Shown here piece by piece: positions 34,240-46,300 of a stretch of 64,000 nucleotides of DNA. The notes beneath the pieces were generated by a model that saw nothing but the letters and a program-made list of their open reading frames with translations, was not told the DNA's origin and searched no databases. The stretch comes from Adiantum capillus-veneris (lineage: Eukaryota; Streptophyta; Polypodiopsida; Polypodiales; Pteridaceae): assembly GCA_014529385.2 (NCBI GenBank), contig CM043963.1:872001-936000 (forward strand), in the 5' to 3' direction. Positions within the stretch are counted from its first letter, which is position 1. Each line of letters starts with the position of its first letter. The position numbers were made by a program, and so were the translations under genes.

Positions 34240-36990
34240 TGATATTTAGCTCGTTTTTGGTGCCTTGTTTCCTTGAGAAACTAGAACAATGAGCTGATGT
34301 AGCTTAAACCTCACCTTCTAATGCTCTCAAAGCACTAGCATATTCCACTCTAGTGTGACCTCATGAGCTTATTGTGGATATTTTAGCATGATAGTGTTTC
34401 CTCATGCAAGTGCTTGAGACTTAACCAGAGCTAGAGCATAATAGCTCTTGGGAAAGCGGCTCAAATTTAAGTTCGAACCTCGCCTACCTATGATATTTTA
34501 GCAAGTCTGTCTTAATGGCATCCTTGTGGCTACTTAGGGAAAGAGGCTCGAGCTTAAGTTCGAACCTTGTCTACATATGCTAATGTAGCAAGTCTGCCTT
34601 GAACTTAAGTTTGAGCCTCAACTGTATATGTTACTTTAGCACTAGGGTGTACGGTTAGCCTCATGACATCTGTGTGGCTACCAATGCCAGTAGGCTCAAA
34701 CTTAAGTTCGATCCTCACTTGCATATACTAGAGTAGCACCATCATGTAGGGCTTGTTGCTACCAAGGGCATAGAAGAACACCTTTAGGCTCAATCTTAAG
34801 TTCGAGCTTCAAGTGCATATTCTTTAGAACTAGGATGCAAGGCTTGCCTCCTAACATCCTTGTAGCTACCAATGGAAAGAGCCTTGCTTGCTGTGTAGCC
34901 CTACTATGCAAGGGCACAGCCTCATGACATCCTTATCAAGGACATGGAAAAATATCTTTAGACTCAAGCTAAAGTTTGAGTATTTCATACTGTAGCGCTA
35001 GGGGGAAAGGTTAGCCTTGTGAAATCCTTATAGATACTAAGGTCATAGAATAGAATCCTTGTGGAAAACAATGGGAAAAATCTTGCACTTAAGTGTAGAA
35101 CTTTCCTACAAATGTCAGTATAGCACTACGATGCATGTATAGCTTCATGACATCCATGTGGATACCAAAGGAAAAGAAAAACACTTTGAGGCTCGAGCTT
35201 AAGTTCGAGCCTCAATTGTATAAGCTATTGTAGCACTAGGGAGTATGACTAGACTCATCCTTTAGAGATAATAATTCCAAGAGGCTCTTGATCCTCACTT
35301 GCATAGGCTAGTGTAGCACTAGAATGCAAGCCTAATGCCATCCTTGTGGCTACCATGGGTATAGAATAGCACCTTAAGTTCAACGCTCATTTTCATATGC
35401 TAGTGTAGCACTAGGATGCAAGGCTTTCCTCATGACATCCTTGTGTCTACTAAGGGCAAGAGGCTCGAACTTAAGTTTGAGCCTTGCCTACATATGCTAG
35501 TATAGCACTAGCATGAAAGTCTAGCTTCATGACATGCTTGTGGATACCAAGGGAACAAAACAACACCTTTAGGTTCAAACTTAAGTTTAAGCCTCAATTG
35601 TATATGATATTGTAGCACCAATGTGTAAGGCTAGCGGAGGGATATCCTTGTGGCTACTTAGGGAAAGAGGCTCGAACTTAAGTTCGAACCTCGCCTACAC
35701 ATGCTAGTATAGCAAGTCTAACCTAATGACATCCTTGTGAATACTTAGGGAAAGCGGCTCAAATTTAAGTTCGAACCTTGCCTACATATGCTATTGTAGG
35801 CTATCTTAATGACATCCTTGTGGCTACTTAGGGAAAGAGGCTCTTGAACCTTGCCTACTTATGCTAGTATAGCAAGTCTAACTTAATGTCATCCTTGTGT
35901 CTACTTAGGGAAAGTGGATCAAATTTAAGTTCGAACCTTGCCTACGTATGCTATTGTAGCAAGTCTGGCTTAATGACATCCTTGTGGCTACTTAGGAAAA
36001 GAGGCTCGAGCTTAAGTTCGAACCTTGCCTACATATGCTAATATAGCAAGTCTGCCTTGGACTTAAGTTTGAGCATCAACTGTATATGTTACTTTAGCAC
36101 TAGGGTGTAAGGTTAGCCTCATGACATCTGTGTGGCTACCAATGCCAGTAGTCTCAAACTTAAGTTCGATCCTCACTTGCATATACTAGAGTAGCACCAA
36201 CATGTAGGGCTTGTTGCTACCAAGGGCATATAAGAACACCTTTAGGCTCGATCTTAAGTTCGAGTCTCAAGTGCATATTCTTTAGCACTAGGATGCAAGG
36301 CTTGCCTCATGACATCCTTGTGGCTAGCCTTATTTGCATATGCTATTGTAGCACTAGGGTGTAAGGCTGCTAGCCGAGGGACTTCCTTGTGGCTACCAAA
36401 GGCAAGAGGCTCGAGCTTAAGTTCCGAGCCTCACCTAGATATGTTAGTATAGCACTATCATGAAAATCTAGATTCACTAAGTCCTTTTAGGATTCATGCA
36501 AGAATAGAAAAACACTTAGGATTGAACTTAACTCTAGCCTCATGGAATCCTTTTGGTTACCAATGACAAGAGGCTCAAACTTAAGTTTGATCCCCACTTT
36601 CATATTTGAGTGTAGCACTAGCATGGAAGGCTAGCTTGATGACATATTTGTGGCTATCAAGGGCGTATAATAGCACCTTTAGGCTCGATCTTAAGTTCGA
36701 GCCTCAAGTGCATCAGGGAATTAAAAATCACTTTTAGGCTCAAACTTAAGTTTGAGCTTCCTCTCCATATGCTAATGTAGCACTAGGGTGCATGCCTAGC
36801 CTCATGACATCCTTCTAGCTAGAAAAATCATAGAGCTTCACTTTTAGGCTCAAATTTAATGTAGCACTAACTTGCAAGACTACTCTCATGACATCCTTGC
36901 GGCTAGCAAGGGTACAAAACAACATCTTTTGGCTCAAACATAAGTTTGAGCCTCGCCTACACATGCTAGTGTTTTTTTTAAAAATGTGCT
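34240..36990. repeat. Satellite-like array with palindromic CTTAAG core
   Basis: About 25 imperfect units, mostly 85-110 bases apart, each centred on a palindrome whose best form is GCTCGAACTTAAGTTCGAGC flanked by AGG...CCT. Between palindromes the unit reads roughly CATATGCTAGTGTAGCACTA, then GGGTGCAAGGCTAGCCTCAT, then GACATCCTTGTGGCTACC. Good copies centre near 34556, 35190, 35680, 36012 and 36693. A block of about 330 bases (about 34500-34850) recurs with few changes at about 35960-36310, a higher-order duplication some 1.46 kb apart. No coding frame is present. Confidence 0.9.
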
Positions 36991-37029
36991 ATTTAACTTA
37001 AACATATGCTCCTTGTTTAGGTTCTAACA

Positions 37030-40000
37030 TTGTTATTTTTGGTTGTTTCACGAATGGAGGCTTTCAATGTACTAAGTATACCAGATCAGGGTGCACAAGT
37101 CTTCACACTCGATGTTCTTGGAATGTCCACTCACGCCAAAACTAGTGCTCCAAGAATAAAGGTTGACAAGACCTTTGAGTTAAAAAAAGAAGAAAGAGTG
37201 AAGTGGTTTGTGGATACCTACGATACAGATGCAAACTACAAAGGTGACATCCATCTATATTTGTCACAAGGTGATATGAAATATGGAGACATGGGGTTTG
37301 TTGTGGGTGTCAAAGATGATGTGGATGCAACAGCAATGCCATGATTTGCATGTAATGTGATACCTATTGGAGAGACCACAAAGGCAAACAAGTTTTGATT
37401 ATCATTGGGCACTTTTCATGTAGCAGACATGAATGGTAGCAAACTAGGAAAATAAAATTCTATTGTAAAATTAGGATTGAAGATCTCCAGCTTCACTAAT
37501 CAAGAAGACTCAGGTGTGGACTGTGTGGAAGACCTAGTGAAGGCAGTGAAACATGCAAAGCGAGTCTTGAGCTTACCAAAGAAGATTGTACCTGCAAAGA
37601 AACCAATAGGGGCACTACCTAAGAAAGTTGTGGAGAAGACAGGGAAAGCCATAGTTAGGAGTGCACTTGCAGCATCAAGAGGTGCCCATGCAAGCGCTTC
37701 AACACATGTAGAGAAGATCACTACCACCATTAATTTAGAGGAGCAAGAAGGTTCACAAGGGCAAGATGCACAAGGACTCAAAAGAAAAATAAAGGCAAAG
37801 GATGATTCTACTCTTTAGGAAGATCGACAAAAACTAGCAAAGAGGAAGATGAAAAAGAGTGCATAAGAAAAAGAGGTTTCTGAAGAGGAGTTGATGGACA
37901 TGGAAACTCCATCCGACGATAACAAGGCACGGACCTCTTTAGAAATCAAGAAGGTATTCTATCCTTTTGGGATCAATGAAGTCTTTAGCATTGATGTGAC
38001 AAGGTGTTTTCCTGCTCCATCAAACTATGTGTATAGAAGATTAAATCTAGATTGGGTCAGGATTTTGACTTTAGACTTCATTCAAGAACCAAAGCAAGAG
38101 GAGATACTAGCAATTTTGATGCCTTGTGATCCTTCCAAAAGACATCCTCTTGAAAAAATTTCCAAAGAGGATGTTCGCAATGTTGATTATTGGATCATCT
38201 CTATACAACACTCCATTAGTGCTGCAAAACGTTTGCAAGGTGCAAATGTTGCAAAGGTTACCCCTCAATTGCGTCAACAATTCAAATATGGACGATCAAA
38301 GTTTATTCTCAATTGCCCACCGAAGATCTCTCGTGAAATCTCCAAAGATTCGAATCTATCTGTTGCAATGTCAATGCAAAAGGAGCCATTTCTTGACCAA
38401 CTTATGCAAGCACGAGCACAATGGCACGCAAATGGTTGTCCTTCTAAGCCACCGCCTGGTGTCAACCAAACCAAGAAGGACTTTGAGGCTTGGAAGGTAC
38501 TTGTTTGATTCTTTGAAAACACGGATGTGAGTCTTTTTAATTGATATCTATTTGTAAACTAGAGTCTATCATAGGCTCAAGCAAGACCTCCATGTGCTCA
38601 TTTAGAACTTAAATTGAGGTTTTAACTTAAGATTTAGTGTCACTTGCATATGAGGCTAAGCGAGGCTCGAACTTAAGTTTGAGCCCCACTTACATATACC
38701 CATGTATTTTGGACTTTGCATAGATGTATGTGACCATATAAATAAACAATTCAATCTAGCTAGGCTTGAACTTATTAATTATGCGTCTCAATCCCACAAG
38801 TTAGAGCCTTGTCAATATTGATGTTGGAATTTTCAATTTTGCAGACCTTTGTTGAGACAACAGAGCACACACTTCAAAAGGGATTTGTCAAGACCGACTT
38901 GCATTTGCTTCTATGTGATGAGAAGATATGGAAGAATTGGGTCAAGATCATGCGACAATATGCTCGAGGCTTGCTACCAAATACAAAGGGAGAGACAATT
39001 GACAAAGGTTCCAATGAAGTTCCTAAATTTCTAACTATGAAGGGTGGTCAGATTCGACAAGCACCTAGCACAACAACACTGGCACCTACATTGTTTAGGT
39101 ACATTTTAGGCCTCGAGAATAAATAAGTTCTTGAACTACAAAATGCAATCCTGGACAAAACCATCTTGCTAAAAAATAGCAAGCATACCCCTCATAGAAT
39201 GGACATGGATGAGATGGCTTGGAAGCTTAAAACAGATCGAGTGTTGAAAGAAGCAATAATATAATTCTTCTTTGATTTGACAAGGGAAAATTTATCTTGG
39301 GAGAAAGTTTGTGAGAAGTACAAGCTAGGAGATCATGAGTACAATCAAATGAGGAGCTATAGCCAGTACTATGTCAAGGACTCCCTCAATAGAGCAAGAA
39401 GACTCCACCCTCACTTCCAAAAAGTGTAATAACTCTCCTCAATCATCTTTATAGAGCTAATATGGGCATAATATCTCAAGATGAGTCTATTCCATGGAGA
39501 ATCAAGGGGGTGGGCTTTGATACAGGAAAGATCAAAGACTTTTGCAATACAGAGCACGTACCATTTCAATTGGTTGTCTTGGATCTTCATGGTACTAAAG
39601 AAAAGCTCTCTATAGAATTTTTTTGCAAATTTGGCACTCAATCTAAACACATTGAATGCACAATACGAACATGTGCTAGTGTGTTTCATTGATTTCATCA
39701 ATATCGGAATGCTTGTTGAAGGGGTTTCTAGCCAGTCAACTAAGGTCCATATTGAATATGGAAATATCCAAGCAACAAGAGATGACTGATGGATAGATGA
39801 AACTGTGGACTATGCAATGGTTGCTCTTTTTGTTAGCAAGGTTGATAGATTTGAGGCTATTGACAAAGCTCATACAAAAAGAGTCTTTTTCTCACGCTCT
39901 TATGGCAAGGATCATGAATTTATTGATAGAAACTTCATTGATGGCCTTATCACAGGGTTTTGTCCTGAGCAAAGCTGTGTGTTGGAAATTTTTTGCGGTG

Positions 40001-40490
40001 GAGTTGTGTTGGAGCAAAGCTTGTCGAAGAAAAGAAGGAAAATTGCTCTATGTAAAGATGATTTTGAAGCAATGGAGTTAGAATCTCAATGCTCTAGTCT
40101 TTTGGAGAGCAATCCGTCCTTGCAGGAGTGGTGTGGTGCAAGTCAAGCATCAATTGCGAGACAAACAGTGGAGCTTGATGATAAAGAAAAAGAAGACCTT
40201 AACAATCTTGACATCGATGAGTAACAAAACAGTGGAGAGGATGTTGATGGAAATGAAGACAACGATAACGTAGACAACACGGATGATAGTGAAGTTCAAG
40301 AAGATGCGAATTTTGATCATCAAGGGGGGCAGAGTATGTTGGAGAAATGAGTCTAGTTGTGGATGTTGAGTGGGAAAAAAAAATGATGAAGATAATGAGG
40401 ATGATGATGCAGGCAATGAGGATGCACAAGAGGATGATAGAGCCCCTCAAGACATTGTAGTAGCTGATGAAAAAGGTGTGAATGCTTCTT
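37030..40490 (+). pseudogene. Decayed gene with DNA methyltransferase-like C-terminus
   Basis: One plus-strand frame runs from about 37055 (MEAFNVLSIPDQGAQVF) to 38496 with five stops, near 37342, 37395, 37453, 37816 and 37863. It encodes GDIHLYLSQGDMKYGDMGFV, a Lys/Ala-rich linker and IKKVFYPFGINEVFSIDVTR. It resumes after an intron at 38845 (TFVETTEHTLQKGFVKTDL, LLCDEKIWKNWVKIMRQYA). After more stops and two compensating frameshifts (about 39425 and 39650) comes FQLVVLDLHGTKEKL, then YEHVLVCFIDFINIGMLVEG, VDYAMVALFVSKVDRFEAID and SCVLEIFCGGVVLEQSLSKK with an ALCKDDFEAMELE strand. A DPP-like site first and a VLDxFxGG site last is the order of beta-class N6/N4 DNA methyltransferases (PF01555-type). 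The DPPW/Y motif is not intact (DLHG). The end is very acidic. Family assignment is an inference; the first half is unrecognised. Confidence 0.45.
38497..38844 (+). other. Probable intron of the methyltransferase-like gene
   Basis: GGAAG/GTACTT at 38496/38497 and TTTTGCAG/ACCTTT at 38844/38845 join in phase 0 to give EAWK-TFVETTEH. Stops lie in the intervening sequence. The intron carries a copy of the palindromic repeat (AGGCTCGAACTTAAGTTTGA, about 38650-38670). Confidence 0.6.
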
Positions 40491-42047
40491 AGAGTATTTT
40501 TGATACTAGGTTTAATGATACATGCCATTATCATGTACCAACAGACTCCTAAAGTATAAAAAGTCAGGATAGTGTATTGAATTGATCAATTGTGATACTT
40601 TAAGTCCTTCAAACACTATTTTCTTAATACTATCTTGTGTCTTTATCTAAAAGTATGTCATTTTAATTAGATTTAATTATTTTTGTTTTAAAAAATGATG
40701 GGGGGGGATCAAACTTGAGTTTGAGCCATCACAAAGCACACGTCTTTATTTATAGTGTCAATTCACAAAGCATAGCTAACATACATATGTGTTTTAAGAG
40801 TAGGAAATTTTGGTTTTGGTGACTCAATAATGAAGCATTACCAAACACTACTGAGGCTCAAACTTAAGTTCAAGCCTAACAAGGAGAGATAGTGAAGCAC
40901 TTGTGTATGAACTTCAATCAAAAAAGTCATGGGGCTGAGTTGTTCTAAGTGAGACTTGAACTTCCATATCCTAGTGTAGCACTTGCATATGTTACATGAA
41001 ACTCATAATGTCTTTGTACCTAACAAGGCATTGAAATTTAGTTTGTAGGATCGAACTTAAGTTTGAACCTTGCCTCCACATGTTAGTGTAGCACTACCAT
41101 GTGAGGCTGAGCTCATGGGCACTACCATGTTAGGCCAATCTCAAGAGCATTGTAGTAATATAATCTTCCAAATAGCAATACTTACGGATCATGAAGTAAA
41201 AAGGATCATACCTTGAAAAATTCATAGTAGTTATGAGGTTTTTTGAATAGGCCCTAGATGTGCACAATATAATATTTTTATACATAGTGAATGCATAGAG
41301 ACTAGACATGGCTTGATATTTAAGCTTTACACTTGAAACATAAGATTAAGGTTAAGACTTAAGCCTTAGGCATGAACTTAAGTTTGAGCCTCAAAAGTCC
41401 TTGTCATAGAATCCTACCTCAATACTTCCAAGTGAAGCTCACAATTTCATATCCTATTGTAGCGATTACATATGTTAAGAAAGAGAAAGATTCATAATCT
41501 ATAACAAGAAATTGAAATTTATTTTGTAGGATCGAACTTAAGTTCGAGCTTTGCCTTTGTATGTTAGTGTAGCACTACCATATGAGTCTAGTCTCATGAG
41601 CATTGTAGCAAAAAAATGTTACAAATAACAAAATACTTATAGATTATGAAGAAAATTGGATGATACCTTGAAAAATTCATAGATAAGGGGTTTTATAAAT
41701 AGGTCTTCAGTGCACATAGTATAAAAGGTTTTCACATAGTGAATGATGAAGACTAAAAAGGGCTTAGGACTTACATTTTAAACTTCAAACATAAGCATAA
41801 ATTTTGAGACTTAAGTTTTAGGCTGAGACAAAAGCCTAAACTTTGAGACTTAAACCTTAGGCTGGAGCTTAAGATTAAGCCTCACTTTCAAATGTGCTTT
41901 AGGTATCATTTTAGGTTAGCATTTTTGTGTTAATGTGCTAAATGGAGCCTTTCTAGCATGATGAAAATGAAATGGATTCTATGGTTATTGAAAATCCACT
42001 AGACTATTTTCTAAATAGGTAAAAATTTGGCTCTTTTCATCTTTCAG
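40491..42047. repeat. Non-coding stretch with dispersed CTTAAG palindromes
   Basis: There is no long frame. Copies or half copies of the 34-37 kb palindrome occur near 40705, 40860, 41054, 41373, 41533 and 41870 (for example GATCGAACTTAAGTTCGAGC), along with TGTTAGTGTAGCACTACCAT words from the same satellite unit. Two partly similar segments (about 41030-41240 and 41510-41710) share GGATCGAACTTAAGTT and CCTTGAAAAATTCATAG. CATCTTTCAG at about 42038-42047 looks like a 3-prime splice site before the acidic exon that follows. Confidence 0.7.
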
Positions 42048-42427
42048 ATGAAGACAACAAAATAGAAGACGGAGATAACATATCTCAAGCAGCACAAGTG
42101 CTACCCACCATTGTTGGAGAGACCCAGTTTCATAAAGGTGATCTTGTAGAGCACAAAAGTGATCTTGTAGAACAAACCTCTCAAACAACTTCAAATGACA
42201 TGACTAAAGAGAGTGAGAACATGCTACCCACAATTGGAGAGACCCAAATTCATGAAAGTGACATTACGAATAGGGAAGAGGAGATGGTGGTGGTAGAGCA
42301 TCAAAGTGATTTTGTTGTGCAAAATTCTCCAAAACCTTCACACGACACTAACAACATGCCTCAAAGAGATGAGGATGCAGAGGGTAGTGAGAAGAAGGGT
42401 GAAGCCAATGAAGAGCTCCAAGCGACT
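42048..42427 (+). pseudogene. Acidic coding segment, 5-prime of LARD insertion
   Basis: An open plus-strand frame begins after a likely splice site (TTTCAG/AT) with DEDNKIEDGDNISQAAQVL and holds two related blocks (LPTIVGETQFHKGDLVEHKS and LPTIGETQIHESDI), ending EANEELQAT at 42427, where the LTR begins. The segment is Glu/Asp/Ser-rich and probably disordered, with no known domain. Joining 42427 to 49775 (one CGACT kept) continues in frame as LQAT-LATKDIQEKTEKG. It is therefore the same exon as the start of the 49770-51530 feature. Confidence 0.7.
42423..42427. other. LARD target-site duplication, left copy
   Basis: CGACT precedes the LTR start TGTTGGAGG at 42428 and matches 49770-49774. Confidence 0.93.
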
Positions 42428-43370
42428 TGTTGGAGGCTCGCCATAGCATAGGCAATCTTCCACAAAATCTATCAATCCGGAGAAAGAGAGCATGACCCGG
42501 TTAGGGCTCGGAGGCATCACACAAAGAATGTGCGAGAGAGTCATCGGATGCAAAGATTGAGAGGATTCAAGAGCGTGCATCCTCCAATGCAATTAGAAAT
42601 CATCCCAAATCAACTAATGATAACCGCACATCAAGCATCAATTCAAGAAATCATCTACACACATCAAGCAACGAAGTGAAACACGCTAATCTTGGAGTCT
42701 CTCAAGCACAACTCTAATTACATGCATTGACGATTAGGCACATAAGATCGCATTCAAGTCGGCCACCCCAACCATGCCAATCATGGTGTCCAAATCAAGT
42801 CACACATAATCAAATTAAGCTCAAGGCTTCCTAAACTTACACACACACAAGCACACCATTAGAGGACAACTCTAATCCCTCAATCACGAGTACGTCCACT
42901 CCACTTAATCGAGAGAGTTAGATAAGGACTCCACTAATCGGAGTAGCTTATCATAAGTAAGAGTTAGATTAGAGAAGATCAACACTTAAAAACAATGAAG
43001 GAAAGGAGAGAGACATGATTGACAACATAATGAAGACTAGATTAATTAAGAGAGGATTACACTAATTACATGTGATTAGCACTAGCCTTCTAAAAATGGG
43101 CATTAAGCTCAAAGGCTAGGCCATCAAGACCTACTCTAGGGAGAGAGTTCTCAAAAGGACCTCTCAAGAATCACCTCTCATTAAGCATAGGGCTCTTTAT
43201 AGCTTCAAACCCTTCAACTATGGGATAAAGTGAGCTCTCTACCCTAGACTCATACAAATTTGGAACTCCTAAGTGAGCCCAAGCCCTATACAATGAAAAG
43301 TAAATATTGTGCACTATGGCACATCCACAGCTTGGTGCATAATTGGTGTAGTTGTTAGCCGCTGCTAACA
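42428..43370 (-). repeat. LARD left (3-prime) LTR
   Basis: It starts TGTTGGAGGCTCGCCATAGC and ends GCCGCTGCTAACA. It aligns along its length to 48815-49769; small differences include AAAGAGAGC versus GAGAGAGC and a few missing bases near 42840 and 43200. Confidence 0.95.
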
Positions 43371-43382
43371 CTCCCCCCTTTC
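43371..43382 (-). other. LARD polypurine tract
   Basis: In element sense GAAAGGGGGGAG lies directly before the LTR start TGTTAGCAGC, the expected plus-strand primer. Confidence 0.85.
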
Positions 43383-46300
43383 TAATTTGGCGCACTTCCT
43401 CGTGTGCCGGTGAAGCAAGTCACGGTGACATGTTAGAAAGCAAGTCCAAGGAAGAAATGTTGAGCTGCAAAACATAAGAACAAGTAATAAGCATCAAAGG
43501 CCACCAAGAATGAATAAAACATGAAGCATAAATGAACAATCATGTGAAGTGATTTTTTTGCTTCTAAAAGATGGGTCAATCATAGTCAAAAACTAGACAA
43601 CATAAAGCAAAACAATACTCAAACTATTGTGAAGATTAAACCACTTGAAATTTCAGTTTTATGCATGAAACACAAGCAATCAATTATGACCCTAGGCTAA
43701 CGCAAGTTCATAAACCTACTGGCCTAAAAACTATGTGAACAATCTTAATAAATCATTCAAGTCTATCATGTCTATGGGCTATAAAAAAGCTCCTAATCTA
43801 TTAGTACATTGTCAAAGTTTTTTGAAGCTCATGGAAGTTTTGATTTAGTCATTCATTGAAAGATTAAAGCACAATCACAAGGCTACCACACCAAGGCAAG
43901 TCTAGGTGCCGCTCTCAGCTCCTTGAACCCTCAAGAAGGTGTTCCAAAAGCCTACTAGCTTACGAAGGCGATGGCTAACCCTATCAACCCATGGAATCAG
44001 TTTAGGGCCTTGACCAAGCAAGCCAAGGTGATTCCCCTCGCCTACCAAGTGCCGATAAGGCACTAGGCCTCACACAGACACAACATAACATAGAATTTTT
44101 ATTTTCATGTGCCTTAGTAGCACAATTACCTATGATTAACACACATAAAACCTAAATTTTTGATGAGTTTAATTTTCACAAAGCAAAGTGTTGAAACTTT
44201 AAAATGCCTAGCTTTCTAACATGAAAAAAAACCATAGCTTAGAAGAAAAATTTCACTTAAACCAAGCAAGAGAATGGAGAGATGAACAAAGAGAAAAATT
44301 CATGGAAGGATTACACCTATTCATGCTCTTTGTACATCCTTGAGCAAGAATCCCCTTTGTGTAGAGAATTCTCTTGTTCCTTTTTATTTGCAAAAGAAGC
44401 CTTTTGAAGCTAAGTGTAAACACAAGCTACAAAAGCCAATTATTGAAATCCAAAAAACATTAATGAAAACCTAAAGCTAGGGTCTTGGATACCCGAATTT
44501 GCCAAAGGGAAAAAACCCAAGGGAAAAAAATGCCTTTGGTTACGCACATGATGCTCTAAAGTAGCAAATTTATGCATACACATCAACAATGAAAGATAAA
44601 ATGCTTCTACATAAGCAAATTTTGCAATGTTTACCATCTCTCATGCATGATTCAAAAAATCGATTAAGTGTTAGCTAACTTGAAATATGGAATTAAAAAA
44701 AAACAATCCAAGAGCTAAAAATAATGCAACTTTTGAATGAAATGAAGTGGCTCTTGATAGCCAAATTTTACAATTTAAAGCTTTTCAAAAAGTTGGCTAA
44801 CAACTAGCTCAATAAATTTTACAATTTTAGAGCACACTCTATGAGCTAGAGATGACTGCAACTTGATGAAATGAAAGTGAGTGGCTCTATATAGCCAAAT
44901 TTGTACTTGAAAGCTCAAAAAGTTGACTAAACACTAGCTCAAATGAAAAATTTTGCATTTTTAGACCAAGCTATTAGCTAGCATTACAATTTTAATCCAA
45001 ACAATTGGAATGGCTCTAAGTAGACCAATATTGCATTATTTTGCAATGATGACCCCTTCTTGGACCATTTGAAAGTACACACCTGCCCACATCACTTCAC
45101 AAAAGTCTCAAATCACCAATACAAGCACTAAAAGATGCACAATTAACCATGTCCCCAAAAGTTTAATGCTTACTCTCGGCCATTAAAACAAGCTCAATTC
45201 TAATGCTTTCCAATGATTTTTCATTCAAGTCCAGCATTAAAATGTACAAGCAATGTTAAGTTTAAGCACAAAGTCCTGACCAAGCATCAACTCATAAATC
45301 AATGCATCTCTCGTGCCAGCATGCATATCACAAAGAAAACATTTCCTTTTTGCAACCAAGCTTCCAATCGAGATGGCATGAAACCAATGCACAAGGCTCA
45401 TATTGGTGCATTTAAAGTTCATTCATGTATTGAAGTTCTCAATCAAAGCATACATGAAACCAATGCCCATTCCCTTGCTCTTAAACTAGAAAATATGGCA
45501 TACATAGGAAACAAGAGAGAGTTTTAGGATGATGAAATTTTGAACTCTTTCAATTGTTTAATCAAAACCCAATATGATACTTCATGGCCATTCAAAAAGT
45601 CTCGATTTTTAGTGCTATGTAGGGGTTTTCATTCCATTTCGAGCATTGAAATGCAACAAACCATGTCAAGCCCAAATTTTAATAGACACGCTTTGACCAA
45701 GCATCAATTTAATGCCAATATAGCTCAAGATAAAGCTCAGTACATGCATGCCAACATAATTTTTTATTTGAAAAAAAAAATTAGTGCAAAGAAGTTTCAA
45801 TCAAGCTAAGCACTAAAATGTAATCCTTCAAGTTCAAATTTGGTGTTTTTGTCTCGACCATGTATGAATGCATCATCAATATAGCTTTCAACTAAAGCTT
45901 ACATGCATATCACATTTTTTTTCTTTAGTGCAGTGAGAACTTCACTCAAGCTAAGCACTACCATGCACAAAACAAACAAAAAAAGATTGGTGCGATGAAA
46001 GTTCCTTTGTGCATAGAAATTGTTACACCATTGCTCTCAAAGCTTCCATCATTTGCCGTATTTCATCATCGTTTTTACCCAACCCAAGCATGACACAAGA
46101 TTTTGTGAGAACACGCTGCTTTGCCTCCTTTGCATGCTTGAGGACCAATAAAGAGAGGGAGAAAGCAGTATGGGTATGAGGGCCCGCTATGAGGGTGGGA
46201 ACACTCCATAATAATTTAATTTCCTTATTTTTAAAAGTTTCTCATTTCAAAAAATGGATTGGTTTTTTTCCAGTTCGGTTAACTGCTCGTTAATGGCGCC

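Noticed and set aside
34240-36990. CRISPR-like array (regular palindromic repeats)
   Set aside because: Units are degenerate, the sequences between palindromes are themselves repeated instead of unique, spacing varies from about 50 to 110, and all other content is plant.
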